Below are positions 17,366 to 26,019 of a stretch of 42,883 bases of DNA, one piece after another. The notes under the pieces were generated by a model that was not told where the DNA came from, did not search any database, and was given only the letters and a program-made list of their open reading frames with translations. Every line of letters begins with the position of its first letter. The stretch's first letter is position 1. Source of the DNA: an uncultured Flavobacteriales bacterium (GTDB lineage: Bacteria; Bacteroidota; Bacteroidia; Flavobacteriales_D; Sanyastnellaceae); assembly GCA_938085425.1 (NCBI GenBank), contig CALKGQ010000025.1:1-42883 (forward strand), given 5' to 3'. The translations under genes and the position numbers were made by a program.

Positions 17366-19903
17366 ACCGCCTCTGCCGCCTCTGCCCCCTCGCTCGTCGA
17401 GCTTTCCAAATTTGTATTGCAGTGTCACGTAAATGTTTCTGCTTTCTCTTTGGCGCCAAACGTCTTGGGTGAAGGCCGTTGTTTCTGTGGTGTACGACCA
17501 CCGACGGGTGTTGAAAATGTCTTTGGCTTGAACCGTGAGTTGCCAGTTGTCATTGGGCAGGTCCCTGCTGACCGCCAAGTTGAGTGTGGCAAATCCATTG
17601 AATCGGCCTTGGGGCGTGACCGAAGCACCCCGCACAAAGCTGTTGGCCTGGCATTTCCAAGCCTTGCCCCAAGCCCAAGAGGCAAAGAGGCGGCTGTTCC
17701 AACTGAAGCCAGCGCTGCTGAATGGAGAGTCCAATTCGCTGCCGTCGTTGACGATCCGGTATGCACTCGTCGTCCAATTGAGTCGCCCCGTTTTGCCCAT
17801 GGGCGTCATCCAAGAAACTTCCAACCCTTCGTTGTGCTGGCGGCCCAAGTTTTGAAATGTGGACAACAGCACCCCATCGGTCGTGTCCGCAAGGGTAAAG
17901 CGCCTGATCACGTCGCGTGTGTCCTTGAAAAACAACGCGGTGGTCCAACTCGTTCTCTGCCGCTTCCATTGATGGGCGAGTTCGTAACTGTTGGTGTATT
18001 CAGGCAGCAAGAAAGGGTTGCCAGAACGAAAGTTCCGGGGGTCTGACATGTCCAAGTATGGATTCAATTCCCGTCCCCGCGGTCGATTGACCCTGCGGCT
18101 GTAACTCAAACTGAAGGTGTTTTCTCCATCGGTTTCCAAAAAGAAATTGGCAGAGGGATAAAGGCTGAAGTAGTTGTTTTCAAAGGGGACTGCCGATTGC
18201 GACCCTGCCCCGTCAAGGCTGGCAGAGGTGAAGGCCTGTTCGGCACGAAGGCCCAATTGAACCCCCAGGATGCCAAAGGTTTGGCCAGCTGTCACATACC
18301 CCGCATGGATGTGTTCGTCGTAGAGGAACGTGTAGTCCACCGTGTCAAGTCCCCAAGGCACATAGATGCCTTGGGTCAGCACACTGCTGTCCGATTCCGT
18401 GTACTGGAAATCCGATTGGTCCCGGTTCCAAGTGGTTTTCAATCCTGCCTCGAATTTCCCTTTTTCTCCCCAGGTCCGCTCCACATCGGTTTGTGCCAAC
18501 CAACGCACGTTTTGATTGTCTTGCGCATTGAATGTCAGGACGTCTTCCACCACTGCATCGTTGGTCAATGGACTGTCCAGGAAGTTGTTTTGTCCCTGGC
18601 GTATGTTGTAGGATCGCCGAACATCGGCGGTCCATTTGGCCCCGTCCTCGGACCATTTTTTTTCAAAGCCCACGAAGGCATCTCCTCCTTGGGAATCGTT
18701 ACTGCTCTGCTCGCTCCGAAGCACTTCGGTCGTGACACCGTCCAACGCCCCACCCATCCAAAATTCAGCCGTCGAGGTGGAATCCCAGCCGTTGCGGCTG
18801 CCTTGGTTGGCGTTGAGGCCAGCAAAGAAGGTGAGGTTGTTTTCCAGCCGCCAATCTGCTTTGAGGGAACCCGAAAGACTCCTTCGTTCTGAATCGCCAG
18901 GTCTCTGCACATCGGAAGATGAAGTGGAATCCTCCGACCAGAATTGCGTGCGCATGGTTTCTCCTTGCATGAACATCTGCCGGTCATTCCAGCCCATGTT
19001 GCTGCTCAGCGACCATTTGGCAGTTCGGTAATTGAGGCTTGCGTTGGCGTCGTGGTTGTCGCCGGTCCCATAGGTGGCCTGCAACTGCCCACTGAACCCT
19101 TCCAATCGGTTCTTCTTGAGGACGATGTTCAAAATCCCTGCGGTCCCATCGGGGTCGAAGCGGGCGGAAGGGTTGGTGATCAACTCCACACGGTCCACAG
19201 CACTTGCAGGCAAAGACTCGAGAAAGGCCTCTCTTGCCCCACCGGAGAGGCCAGAAGGTCGACCATCGATCAAAATCTGCACCCCAGAAGATCCACGGAG
19301 GGTGATGTTGCCGTCGATGTCCACTTGGACGGAGGGAATGTTCTCGAGCAATTCAGTGGTGTTGCCTCCTCGGCTCGTCAAATCGTTGCCCACATGGAAG
19401 ACACGCCTGTCGACACGCATTTCCATGACGGATGCCTGTTCCACCACCAAGGCTTCGTTCAAGGCGGTGATCTCAGGCTCCAGTTGGAGGGTGCCCACGT
19501 CCCACTTCAGGGATTCAGGATTCCTGGGAGTGCACATGCGCGGTCCAACGCTTTGGGTTTGGTACCCTGGAAAACGCACTTCCAACAAAAGACGTCCAAC
19601 CTCCACTTTTTCCATGCGGAAGGCCCCCTCTTCCGAGCTTAAGACGCCATCCAAGACGGAGCTGTCCCTTGCGCTGACCACCACCACCGAAGCAAAGGGA
19701 AGTGCCTCTTGCGTTTCGGCATCTTGCACCACCCCAAACAAGGTCACGAGCTTGGGCTTGGGCCCACGTTCAGCTCCTGGTCCACCCTTGCGGGAAGATG
19801 GGGGTCCTGTTTGGCCCCAAGATGTCGCCACCATCGTCAGGAAGAACAAAAGGGTTGACGCTTGGAAAAGCTGAAAAAAAGGACGCTGAAGGACTCGAAG
19901 CAT
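17336..19903 (-). CDS. Outer membrane beta-barrel protein, TonB-receptor-like
   Basis: 855 residues. In order: a signal peptide (about 1-30, ending TSWG), a Gly/Pro/Lys linker, a carboxypeptidase-regulatory-like beta domain (about 52-140: TLFGVVQDAETQEALPFASV), a plug domain (about 155-270) with LLENIPSVQVDIDGNITLRG, VQILIDGRPSGL and VELITNPSARFDPDGTAGI, and a large barrel. This is the 'OMP_b-brl_3' arrangement common in Bacteroidota. The C-terminus is unusual for a barrel: a Gly/Arg-rich tail (RGGRGGRGGSGGED) follows the last strand (VTLQYKFG). There is no SusD neighbour and the substrate is unknown. Its 3' end overlaps the acyltransferase gene. Confidence 0.9.
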   Translation of the reverse strand: MLRVLQRPFFQLFQASTLLFFLTMVATSWGQTGPPSSRKGGPGAERGPKPKLVTLFGVVQDAETQEALPFASVVVVSARDSSVLDGVLSSEEGAFRMEKVEVGRLLLEVRFPGYQTQSVGPRMCTPRNPESLKWDVGTLQLEPEITALNEALVVEQASVMEMRVDRRVFHVGNDLTSRGGNTTELLENIPSVQVDIDGNITLRGSSGVQILIDGRPSGLSGGAREAFLESLPASAVDRVELITNPSARFDPDGTAGILNIVLKKNRLEGFSGQLQATYGTGDNHDANASLNYRTAKWSLSSNMGWNDRQMFMQGETMRTQFWSEDSTSSSDVQRPGDSERRSLSGSLKADWRLENNLTFFAGLNANQGSRNGWDSTSTAEFWMGGALDGVTTEVLRSEQSSNDSQGGDAFVGFEKKWSEDGAKWTADVRRSYNIRQGQNNFLDSPLTNDAVVEDVLTFNAQDNQNVRWLAQTDVERTWGEKGKFEAGLKTTWNRDQSDFQYTESDSSVLTQGIYVPWGLDTVDYTFLYDEHIHAGYVTAGQTFGILGVQLGLRAEQAFTSASLDGAGSQSAVPFENNYFSLYPSANFFLETDGENTFSLSYSRRVNRPRGRELNPYLDMSDPRNFRSGNPFLLPEYTNSYELAHQWKRQRTSWTTALFFKDTRDVIRRFTLADTTDGVLLSTFQNLGRQHNEGLEVSWMTPMGKTGRLNWTTSAYRIVNDGSELDSPFSSAGFSWNSRLFASWAWGKAWKCQANSFVRGASVTPQGRFNGFATLNLAVSRDLPNDNWQLTVQAKDIFNTRRWSYTTETTAFTQDVWRQRESRNIYVTLQYKFGKLDERGGRGGRGGSGGEDFMMD

Positions 19904-19961
19904 GGGTAGAAGACGTCTGAGACGGAAAAATGTTCAATTCAAGTGGGATTCTCACCCAATT

Positions 19962-19969
19962 CAAAGGTA
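19962..19969 (-). promoter_or_regulatory. -7 box of the OMP gene
   Basis: TACCTTTG on the minus strand, an exact consensus match, giving a leader of about 50 nt. It is divergent from the box at 19987, 17 bp away. Confidence 0.6.
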
Positions 19970-19986
19970 GGCCCGCCTGCCCCTCT

Positions 19987-19994
19987 TATCTTCG
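19987..19994 (+). promoter_or_regulatory. -7 box abutting the small-protein start (leaderless type)
   Basis: TATCTTCG ending 5 nt before the ATG at 20000; one mismatch to the consensus. Confidence 0.5.
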
Positions 19995-19999
19995 CCGCC

Positions 20000-20233
20000 A
20001 TGCGCGAGGTGGCCCACATTCCGCATCCGATCATGCGGGTGACAGTGCACAACTACAACGGCCAGTTCCGGTTGCAGTTTGTGCTGGATCGATTTGAGCA
20101 AGCGTTCAAGTTTGCCGAGTCCGACCACACCCTTGCGGAGGTGGAGTCGGCAGCTGCACGAATGGCAGAGGAAGTGCTCATGCGCTTCGTGGACATGCGC
20201 GCCCAACTTCAACAATCTCAAAGCACATCATGA
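20000..20233 (+). CDS. Conserved small hypothetical protein
   Basis: 77 residues from the ATG at 20000, chosen because a promoter box sits 5 nt upstream; an in-frame ATG 19 codons earlier would place that box inside the gene. The pattern is IPHP then strand-like MRVTVHNYNGQFRLQFVLDRFEQAFKF, then a helix with acidic and Ala residues ending VDMRAQLQQ. I recall similar unnamed small proteins (IPHP...NGK...EQ..K) in Bacteroidota but cannot assign a function. It has no signal peptide or membrane segment. Its stop overlaps the next ATG (ATGA), so it is translationally coupled to the OmpH-like gene. Confidence 0.75.
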   Translation: MREVAHIPHPIMRVTVHNYNGQFRLQFVLDRFEQAFKFAESDHTLAEVESAAARMAEEVLMRFVDMRAQLQQSQSTS

Positions 20234-20841
20234 CATCGAATTCCCCCAAATGGCTGCTCCCAGTCGCCTCTATTTTTGCGATTTGGCTTGTTTGGCTGAC
20301 GTGGCTCCTGATGGGTTCTGAACCCACCTTGGCGGACCAAGCAGAGGGTTCTGGCGGTCCTGTGGTGGCCTTCGTGCATGGCGATTCTCTTCAAGAAGGC
20401 ATGGCCTTTGTGCAAACCTTGAAGGCGAATTTGGAAGTTCAAATTGACGCAAGGGAGGAGCGCTTGCAGGCAGACGCTGCGCCCCTCCAAGAAGAGGCCC
20501 AAGAACTCTTGGACTACGCGCAGGGAGGCAGCGCCACGCCAGAAGAACTTGACATTGCCCAGCGACGCATCATGGAATTGGAAGATGACTTGCGGGCCAT
20601 GCAACGCGCAGCTGAGCAAGACGTTTTTGTGGCAGAGCAAAACATGAAGTCGATCCTTGCCGAGGCATTGCGTCGCAATTTGAAGGCCCACGCAGAGGAA
20701 GAAGGCATCGATTTCATCTTGAACTGGGGCTTGAGTGGAGAGGGAGTCCTTTACGGCAAAGAGCCATGGGACATCACCTCGGAGGTTTTGGACCGCATCA
20801 ATTCAGCCACCCCCCAAGCCAGCAATTCCGACTCAGAATGA
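20230..20841 (+). CDS. OmpH/Skp-like periplasmic chaperone
   Basis: 203 residues. An N-terminal hydrophobic segment (about 8-28) acts as signal or anchor. Then VVAFVHGDSLQEGMAF, the first strand of the family, a long charged coiled coil (about 62-150: helical, rich in Glu, Ala, Gln and Arg), and a closing strand region, FILNWGLSGEGVLYGKEPWDITSEVLDRIN, the usual C-terminal signature of OmpH proteins in this phylum. Skp/OmpH trimers hold unfolded outer-membrane proteins in the periplasm. ATGA overlaps couple it to the genes on both sides. Confidence 0.85.
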   Translation: MTSNSPKWLLPVASIFAIWLVWLTWLLMGSEPTLADQAEGSGGPVVAFVHGDSLQEGMAFVQTLKANLEVQIDAREERLQADAAPLQEEAQELLDYAQGGSATPEELDIAQRRIMELEDDLRAMQRAAEQDVFVAEQNMKSILAEALRRNLKAHAEEEGIDFILNWGLSGEGVLYGKEPWDITSEVLDRINSATPQASNSDSE

Positions 20842-21368
20842 CCATCGCTGCCCAAAAAAAATCGGCCCACATCGTCGACCATGTGCTCTATTGCTGGCAG
20901 ATGGAGGACCTGATTCGGGCGGCACAATTCCAACCTGCTGTGCTCGAATCTTGGGCAGAGCAACAGGCCATTCAGGAGGGGACGGACCCTCAGGCAGAGA
21001 TCCAGTGGATGCTGGACTTGGCCACCTCTCTTCGTGCTTCGAACGCCACAGAGCATGGACATGCCTCCACCGTTCAAGAGACGATGATGGAGTTGGCCCA
21101 TCTCCACGAATTGCTTTTGGGCACGATGGCCGATGCGACGTACCAGTCAGCCTTCGAGGCCGCAGCCCCCATGCTCGAGGACCTTTCCAAAAAAACAGAC
21201 AAACAGACCCATCCGGTGGAGCAACTCATGGTAGGTCTGTATGGTTGGTTGGTGCTGCGGATGAAAAAGGAGGCGGTCAGTGCAGAGACCGAATCGGCCA
21301 TGGTTGGCCTTCGAAATTGGGCCAATGCTTTGGCCCGCGGCCACATGAAGGTGTACTACGGCAAGTGA
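20838..21368 (+). CDS. DUF4924 family protein
   Basis: 176 residues from the ATG at 20838, which overlaps the ompH stop (ATGA). Upstream in-frame codons lie inside ompH and are not used. The start pattern (IAAQKKSAHIVDHVLYCWQMEDLIRA) is the hallmark of DUF4924, a Bacteroidota-specific, all-helical, apparently cytoplasmic family without known function. A second helical part includes MMELAHLHELLLGTMAD and the end is GLRNWANALARGHMKVYYGK. Confidence 0.85.
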   Translation: MTIAAQKKSAHIVDHVLYCWQMEDLIRAAQFQPAVLESWAEQQAIQEGTDPQAEIQWMLDLATSLRASNATEHGHASTVQETMMELAHLHELLLGTMADATYQSAFEAAAPMLEDLSKKTDKQTHPVEQLMVGLYGWLVLRMKKEAVSAETESAMVGLRNWANALARGHMKVYYGK

Positions 21369-21455
21369 ACCTTTCTCATCCGTCGTCCTCGGTCTGCTGT
21401 TGACAACTCCAACGGCTTGGCCTGAGATGCGCGCACTTGTGGGGGATTTTGCAAT

Positions 21456-22535
21456 ATGCCCTCAACCCATCTCTGGAAGCCGGAAATTTTGCACCTCTCC
21501 GAAGCGTCTGACCGCATCAGGCTGGAAACTTTGAGGTCCTCCGGGACCATTCTGGAGGAGTACGATACCCTCGATGCGCAAGTCGCAGAATGGGCGGTGT
21601 GTCACCACCCTCCCGCCAAGCACGATCCGTCGCTGTTGGCCTCTACACTTGCTGAGTTGATGATGGGGCACGACTGGGATCAATTCGGGGTTTGGGTGCA
21701 TTATCCATGGACGGGGAGGTTGGTGCGTTTGCTTCCAGAAGATGCCTTTGTGGAGGTGCGGACCAACCGAAACAGAGAGAAAATCACAAAGGAGGAGACC
21801 GCCACACTTTCGGAAAAGACAGTGGGCATCGTGGGCCTCAGCGTGGGTTCGACTGCGGCCATTTGTTTGGCGATGGAACGTGGATGTGGAAAGCTCAAGT
21901 TGGCCGATTTCGATGTGATTGAACTGTCCAACTTGAACCGGATTCGGTGTGGATTGCATGAGCTTGAATTGCCCAAATGGGTGGTCACCGCGCGCCACAT
22001 CGCAGAATTTGATCCCTTCATGACGTTGGAGATTTTTGACGATGGCATCCATGCAGAGAATGTCCAAGCCTTCGTCGATGGATGCGATGTGGTCATTGAT
22101 GCATGCGATTCTTTGGCCATCAAGGCACAACTTCGGATCACAGCAAAGACCCATGGATGCCCCGTGGTGATGGACACCAACGACAGAGGCATGCTGGACA
22201 TCGAGCGTTATGACCGATCGGATTGGACCGCCGACGGTTACCTCCATGGACGCATCGACGAAGCCTCCATGCAAGCTTTCTCTCAAGCACCCGCCTGGAC
22301 CCCTGAAGCCCTTCAAGCCTTCGTCAATGTCGAGCAGGCTTCTGACCGTGGCCGCATGAGCTTGCCCAAAGTGGGCACTGAACTTGTCAGTTGGCCACAA
22401 ACGTACACGGGGGTTGCCGCTGGTGGCGCCCACGCCGCTGAAGCCTGCCGCCGTTTGGCCTTGGGCGAAGAACTTCCCGACACACGCATCACCCTCGATT
22501 TGAATGAGCAGCTCTCCCTCCAGGCCATCGGTTGA
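21456..22535 (+). CDS. ThiF/E1-like adenylyltransferase, Rv1355c-type, stand-alone
   Basis: 359 residues. An N-terminal region of ~110 residues (LRSSGTILEEYDTLDAQ... VWVHYPW) precedes an E1/MoeB-fold domain: VGIVGLSVGSTAA (123-135) is the nucleotide loop, LADFDVIELSNLNR (149-162) holds the ATP-binding Asp and Arg, K174 follows, and VVIDACDSL (212-220) is the conserved Asp pair. The tail contains VMDTNDRGMLDIERYD and a Trp-rich stretch. No CxxC zinc pairs are seen. The 'GLSVG' form recalls Rv1355c/MoeY-like proteins, where a nitroreductase domain follows; here it is absent. E1-like enzymes adenylate a carboxylate, often a protein C-terminus. The next gene overlaps by 32 nt. A weak -7-like box (GGATTTTG) ends 4 nt before the ATG. 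Confidence 0.8.
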   Translation: MPSTHLWKPEILHLSEASDRIRLETLRSSGTILEEYDTLDAQVAEWAVCHHPPAKHDPSLLASTLAELMMGHDWDQFGVWVHYPWTGRLVRLLPEDAFVEVRTNRNREKITKEETATLSEKTVGIVGLSVGSTAAICLAMERGCGKLKLADFDVIELSNLNRIRCGLHELELPKWVVTARHIAEFDPFMTLEIFDDGIHAENVQAFVDGCDVVIDACDSLAIKAQLRITAKTHGCPVVMDTNDRGMLDIERYDRSDWTADGYLHGRIDEASMQAFSQAPAWTPEALQAFVNVEQASDRGRMSLPKVGTELVSWPQTYTGVAAGGAHAAEACRRLALGEELPDTRITLDLNEQLSLQAIG

Positions 22536-23250
22536 ACGCCTTCAATCGGCGCAGGCGATTGACGAGGCCATCGTGCTGATGTCGCGCGCCAACCAAGACC
22601 CGCAGTTGTGTCGACGTCTGTTGGACGGCCACAAAAGGGTGTTGGAAGCGTACGGCATCAAGAATTTGTCGTCGTTTCGCACGGACTGGTTCCGAAGAGA
22701 CGATGTCCTGGTCATCGCGGTGTTGACACCAGATGGAGAACGGGTCTTGGCCGGTGCGCGCATGCATCCCGGCATGGTGGCGAATGACTTCCCGCTTCAT
22801 CAGGCCGTGGGCCACATGGATGAAAAGGTGGGCAATTTCATGGAAGACATCTTGCCCGATGGTGCCTACGAACTGAATGCACTTTGGAATTCCATTGAAC
22901 TTGCAGGAATGGGGATGGGGTCTGAGTTTTTGATCCAGGTGGCCATGGCGGCCATGCCTTTGGTGGGGGCCAAGCATTTGGTGGCGTTGACCTCTCCAGT
23001 GACGCGTCGTTGGAGAGAGCGCCATGGGTGGCGTCTCCGGAGTGAATTGGGCGACGATGGGTACTTCATTTATCCCACGGACTCCTTGCGTGCAAGCATT
23101 GAGCATTACAAGCATCCGGAATACCAGGGGCAGGTTGCGCCTGACGTGGAGGCCTTGATGACCGGCATTCGTGAGCGTCCCCAGGACGTCACTACGCATG
23201 TGAATGGCCCCAAGGGTCAGCTGAAGATTCGACTGAACCTCACGATTTGA
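22504..23250 (+). CDS. GNAT/autoinducer-synthase-like acyltransferase
   Basis: 248 residues; the ATG at 22504 overlaps the ThiF-like gene by 32 nt (a later ATG at 22579 is possible). The core reads VLAGARMHPG (strand with Arg), FPLHQAVG, then YELNALWNSIELAGMGMGSEFLIQVAMAAMP, where Glu on the strand plus a Gly-rich GMGMGS turn matches the acyl-CoA loop of GNAT enzymes, then HLVALTSPVTRRWRERHGW. The order 'G-R-x-P ... E..x.S ... G-G-S' resembles N-acyl amino acid synthases of the FeeM type and AHL synthases, which make lipid signals from acyl-ACP. That resemblance is pattern-level only; an ordinary GNAT is the alternative. It shares a transcript with a sensor kinase (TGATG overlap). Confidence 0.65.
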   Translation: MSSSPSRPSVERLQSAQAIDEAIVLMSRANQDPQLCRRLLDGHKRVLEAYGIKNLSSFRTDWFRRDDVLVIAVLTPDGERVLAGARMHPGMVANDFPLHQAVGHMDEKVGNFMEDILPDGAYELNALWNSIELAGMGMGSEFLIQVAMAAMPLVGAKHLVALTSPVTRRWRERHGWRLRSELGDDGYFIYPTDSLRASIEHYKHPEYQGQVAPDVEALMTGIRERPQDVTTHVNGPKGQLKIRLNLTI

Positions 23251-25421
23251 TGGGAGGTTCAACCGTTCGTCGATGCGCCCGTTGGGGAATGCTTTGGGCG
23301 GTTCTCAGCACCTTCGTCGCTCCGCAGGCTTCATGGGCGCAGGATGCCCATCGGTACTTGGGGAAGGAGATGCGTCTGTTGGAATGGCGGGCAGGCGAGG
23401 CGTCCACCACGCTGCCAAACTTGAATGCTTCGGGAAGTGAACCTTGTGCTGAGGTGCCGACGCTGAATGCAAGCCTGCACCTTGGCAGTCCCATTTGGCA
23501 CTGGTTCGAGGTGGATTTGTCTCGATTTGAGATGCAGGGACAATGGTTGGAGGTGGCTTCCGCCATGTGCGATTCGTTGGTGTGCATTGCCTCCTGTGAG
23601 GGAAGGGAGTTGTACAGAATGGAAGCCCATGGATCGGGCACGAGATGGCACCAAAATGGACCGTGGGATGGCAGCAATTATCCAAGGTTCCCGATGCCAG
23701 ATCAAAACTGCCCGGGATTCAAAGTCCATCTCGGGGTCAAATCAGGGAAGCAGATGGTCTTGCCAGTGCGCATGGAAAGGCCCGCGCGGTTGCGGAGTTA
23801 CAGTCTTGGCCGCGACCTTTTCTTTGCCTTCTACGGGGGCATCATGATGGTCATGCTCTTGTACAATTTGGTGCTGTACTTCACGGTGAAGGACAGAAGC
23901 TACTTGTTGTACGTTCTGTTCTTGATTGGTGTGGCTGGTTCTCAGCTGTTTTTGGAAGGGTACCAAGGGGTGTTGTTTGGTCTGGACAGTTCCACGTGGT
24001 GGGGCATGCGCGCTGTGCACTTGATGGGCATCTTTTCAGGCACCACGACCATTCTTTTTGTCATTCGGTTTTTGAATTTGAAGCGGAATGCACCCCGGTA
24101 CCTCAAGCTGTTCCAAACCTTTTTATGGGCCTATGTGGTGGTGGTTGCCGTCACGGTGACAGGGCGACTGAACCTCGGGTTTTTGCTGATCAATGTGGTG
24201 GCATCCGCGGCACTTTTGGCTGTTCCTGCCGCCCTTGAGGTGCGGAGAGGAGGACAAAAGTCTGCCACGTTTTTGCTGGTGGCCTTCACCACGTTTTTGA
24301 TTGCAGTGTCGGTGTTTGCCCTGAAGGAATTTGGCATTCTCCCCCACAACCAATGGACGAAGTATGCCATGCCTGTCGGCAGCATTGTGGAGGTGGTTTT
24401 GCTCTCCATCGCCTTGGCCGACAGGATCAATCAATTGAAAAAAGAGTCGTCTTTGGCCCGGGAAGAACAGCTCAAGGTGAGCCAGTTGAATGAAAAGATT
24501 GTGAGGGACCAAAACCAGGTTTTGGAATCCAAGGTGCTCGAGCGCACGGAGGCATTGGAGTCCCAACGCGACTCCCTCGAAGGGGCATTGAAGGAGTTGC
24601 AGGTGACCCAAGACCAATTGGTGCAGTCGGAGAAATTGGCGAGCATTGGACAGTTGACGGCGGGCATCGCCCACGAGTTGAACAACCCCATCAACTTTGT
24701 GTCTTCCAGTGCACAGAGTTTGCGGAGGGACTTTGACGATGTTTCGGCGGTGGTGGCGGCCCTCGATCAACTGCACGGCACAGAATCGGAACTCCTTCCA
24801 CTGGTGGAGGCCTTGCACAAGATGTTGAAGGAGATGGATTTGGCCTTCACCATGAAAGAAATTGAGGAGTTGCTGACGGGCATTGAGGATGGCGCACAAC
24901 GGACGGCGGAGATTGTCAAGGGTCTTCGAATCTTCAGTCGAATGGACGGAGATGCGGCCATCCAGGCCAACATCAATGAGCTTTTGGAATCGACCATGGT
25001 CATCCTGCGTTCCTCGTTGAATGGCGAAGCATCGCTTGTGTTGGATCTCTCTGCGGACGACACAGAAGTTTCTTGTCAGCCAGGAAAATTGAACCAGGTG
25101 TTCATGAACCTGATCAACAACGCGGCCCAAGCCACCCAGAGCCGGCCCAGCGCCGAGCGAGAGGTCACCATCCGGACCCGGAGAATTGTCGAAGGTGGCG
25201 CAGCCAAGGTGCAAGTGGCCATCCAAGACAATGGGGTGGGGATGGACGACGAGACGATGGCCCAAATTTTTGATCCTTTCTTCACCACCAAGGCCGTGGG
25301 GGAGGGGACGGGATTGGGGCTCAGCATTGTCAAGGGCATTTTGGACGACCATCACGCCGCGCTGGACATTCAGTCGACATTAGGCCAAGGTTCCACCTTT
25401 CTCATCACCTTTCCCGCATGA
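23250..25421 (+). CDS. 7TMR-DISM sensor histidine kinase
   Basis: 723 residues, ATG at 23250 overlapping the previous stop (TGATG). Domains: signal peptide (1-30), periplasmic 7TMR-DISMED2-type beta domain (about 35-180, with several Cys), seven membrane helices (about 188-392, starting [22 protein letters not shown]), a coiled coil (about 395-462), a dimerisation/phosphoacceptor domain with His475 in [13 protein letters not shown], and a HATPase domain with NLINNAAQA (N box), DNGVGM (G1), IFDPFFTTK and [11 protein letters not shown] (G2). 7TMR-DISM receptors sense small ligands, sugars in some cases. The response regulator follows with an ATGA overlap and is the obvious partner. Confidence 0.93.
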   Translation: MGGSTVRRCARWGMLWAVLSTFVAPQASWAQDAHRYLGKEMRLLEWRAGEASTTLPNLNASGSEPCAEVPTLNASLHLGSPIWHWFEVDLSRFEMQGQWLEVASAMCDSLVCIASCEGRELYRMEAHGSGTRWHQNGPWDGSNYPRFPMPDQNCPGFKVHLGVKSGKQMVLPVRMERPARLRSYSLGRDLFFAFYGGIMMVMLLYNLVLYFTVKDRSYLLYVLFLIGVAGSQLFLEGYQGVLFGLDSSTWWGMRAVHLMGIFSGTTTILFVIRFLNLKRNAPRYLKLFQTFLWAYVVVVAVTVTGRLNLGFLLINVVASAALLAVPAALEVRRGGQKSATFLLVAFTTFLIAVSVFALKEFGILPHNQWTKYAMPVGSIVEVVLLSIALADRINQLKKESSLAREEQLKVSQLNEKIVRDQNQVLESKVLERTEALESQRDSLEGALKELQVTQDQLVQSEKLASIGQLTAGIAHELNNPINFVSSSAQSLRRDFDDVSAVVAALDQLHGTESELLPLVEALHKMLKEMDLAFTMKEIEELLTGIEDGAQRTAEIVKGLRIFSRMDGDAAIQANINELLESTMVILRSSLNGEASLVLDLSADDTEVSCQPGKLNQVFMNLINNAAQATQSRPSAEREVTIRTRRIVEGGAAKVQVAIQDNGVGMDDETMAQIFDPFFTTKAVGEGTGLGLSIVKGILDDHHAALDIQSTLGQGSTFLITFPA

Positions 25422-25966
25422 TTCACGTACTCTACCTCGACGACGAAGAACACAATTTGACAGCCTTTCGCGCCGCTTTCCGTCGCGACTTTCAAGTCCA
25501 TGTGACCACCTTGGCCTCCGAGGCAGTTAGGATGCTGCAGGAGCATCCCATTGAAGTGGTCATCTCAGATCAAAAAATGCCCGACATCAGTGGGGTGGAG
25601 TTTTTTGAAATGATCATGTCCGACCATCCTGATCCGGTGCGCATGCTCTTGACCGGCCATGCGGACATCGATGCCGTCATCGACGCCATCAACAAGGGGA
25701 GAATCTACAAGTACATCGCCAAGCCATGGAACGAATTGGAGCTGAAAAAGCTGGTGGAGGAAGCGAGCGGCATTTACCGACAGCGTGCCCAAAGCAGCGA
25801 GAGAAGTGCCTCTTACGGGAAGAATTTGAAGGCCATGCGTGAGGCGTTGTTGCAGCTGCGTGACGATTGCAACGGTCACCCGGGCTTGGGCGAGGAGAAA
25901 GCCCAATGGTCGGAGGTCCTGTCCCGTTCCATTCGATGGATTGAACATCCAGACGCCGATTTTTGA
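25418..25966 (+). CDS. Response regulator with C-terminal extension
   Basis: 182 residues. The receiver domain fills about 1-120: acidic pocket DDE (8-10), phospho-acceptor Asp51 in VVISDQKMP, Thr79 in LLTGHAD, Lys102 in AKPWNE. The ~60-residue tail is helical and charged (KAMREALLQLRDD) with no DNA-binding or enzymatic domain that I recognise, so output is probably by protein contact. It overlaps the kinase stop by ATGA and is its likely phosphotransfer partner. The 'DQKMPDISGVEF' form is the one common in RpfG-like receivers, but no HD-GYP domain follows. Confidence 0.9.
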   Translation: MIHVLYLDDEEHNLTAFRAAFRRDFQVHVTTLASEAVRMLQEHPIEVVISDQKMPDISGVEFFEMIMSDHPDPVRMLLTGHADIDAVIDAINKGRIYKYIAKPWNELELKKLVEEASGIYRQRAQSSERSASYGKNLKAMREALLQLRDDCNGHPGLGEEKAQWSEVLSRSIRWIEHPDADF

Positions 25967-26007
25967 CGGTCGAGGACGCAGTGCGCGTGGAGAGCTGAAG
26001 GTCTTCG

Positions 26008-26015
26008 TATCTTGG
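26008..26015 (+). promoter_or_regulatory. -7 box abutting the second response regulator (leaderless type)
   Basis: TATCTTGG ending 4 nt before the ATG at 26020, in the 53-nt gap after the first regulator. It allows separate expression of the second one. Confidence 0.45.
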
Positions 26016-26019
26016 CGAA

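Noticed and set aside
21369-21455. TTGACA near 21400 as a sigma-70 type -35 element before the ThiF-like gene
   Set aside because: Bacteroidota promoters do not use this element, and no -10 partner is seen.
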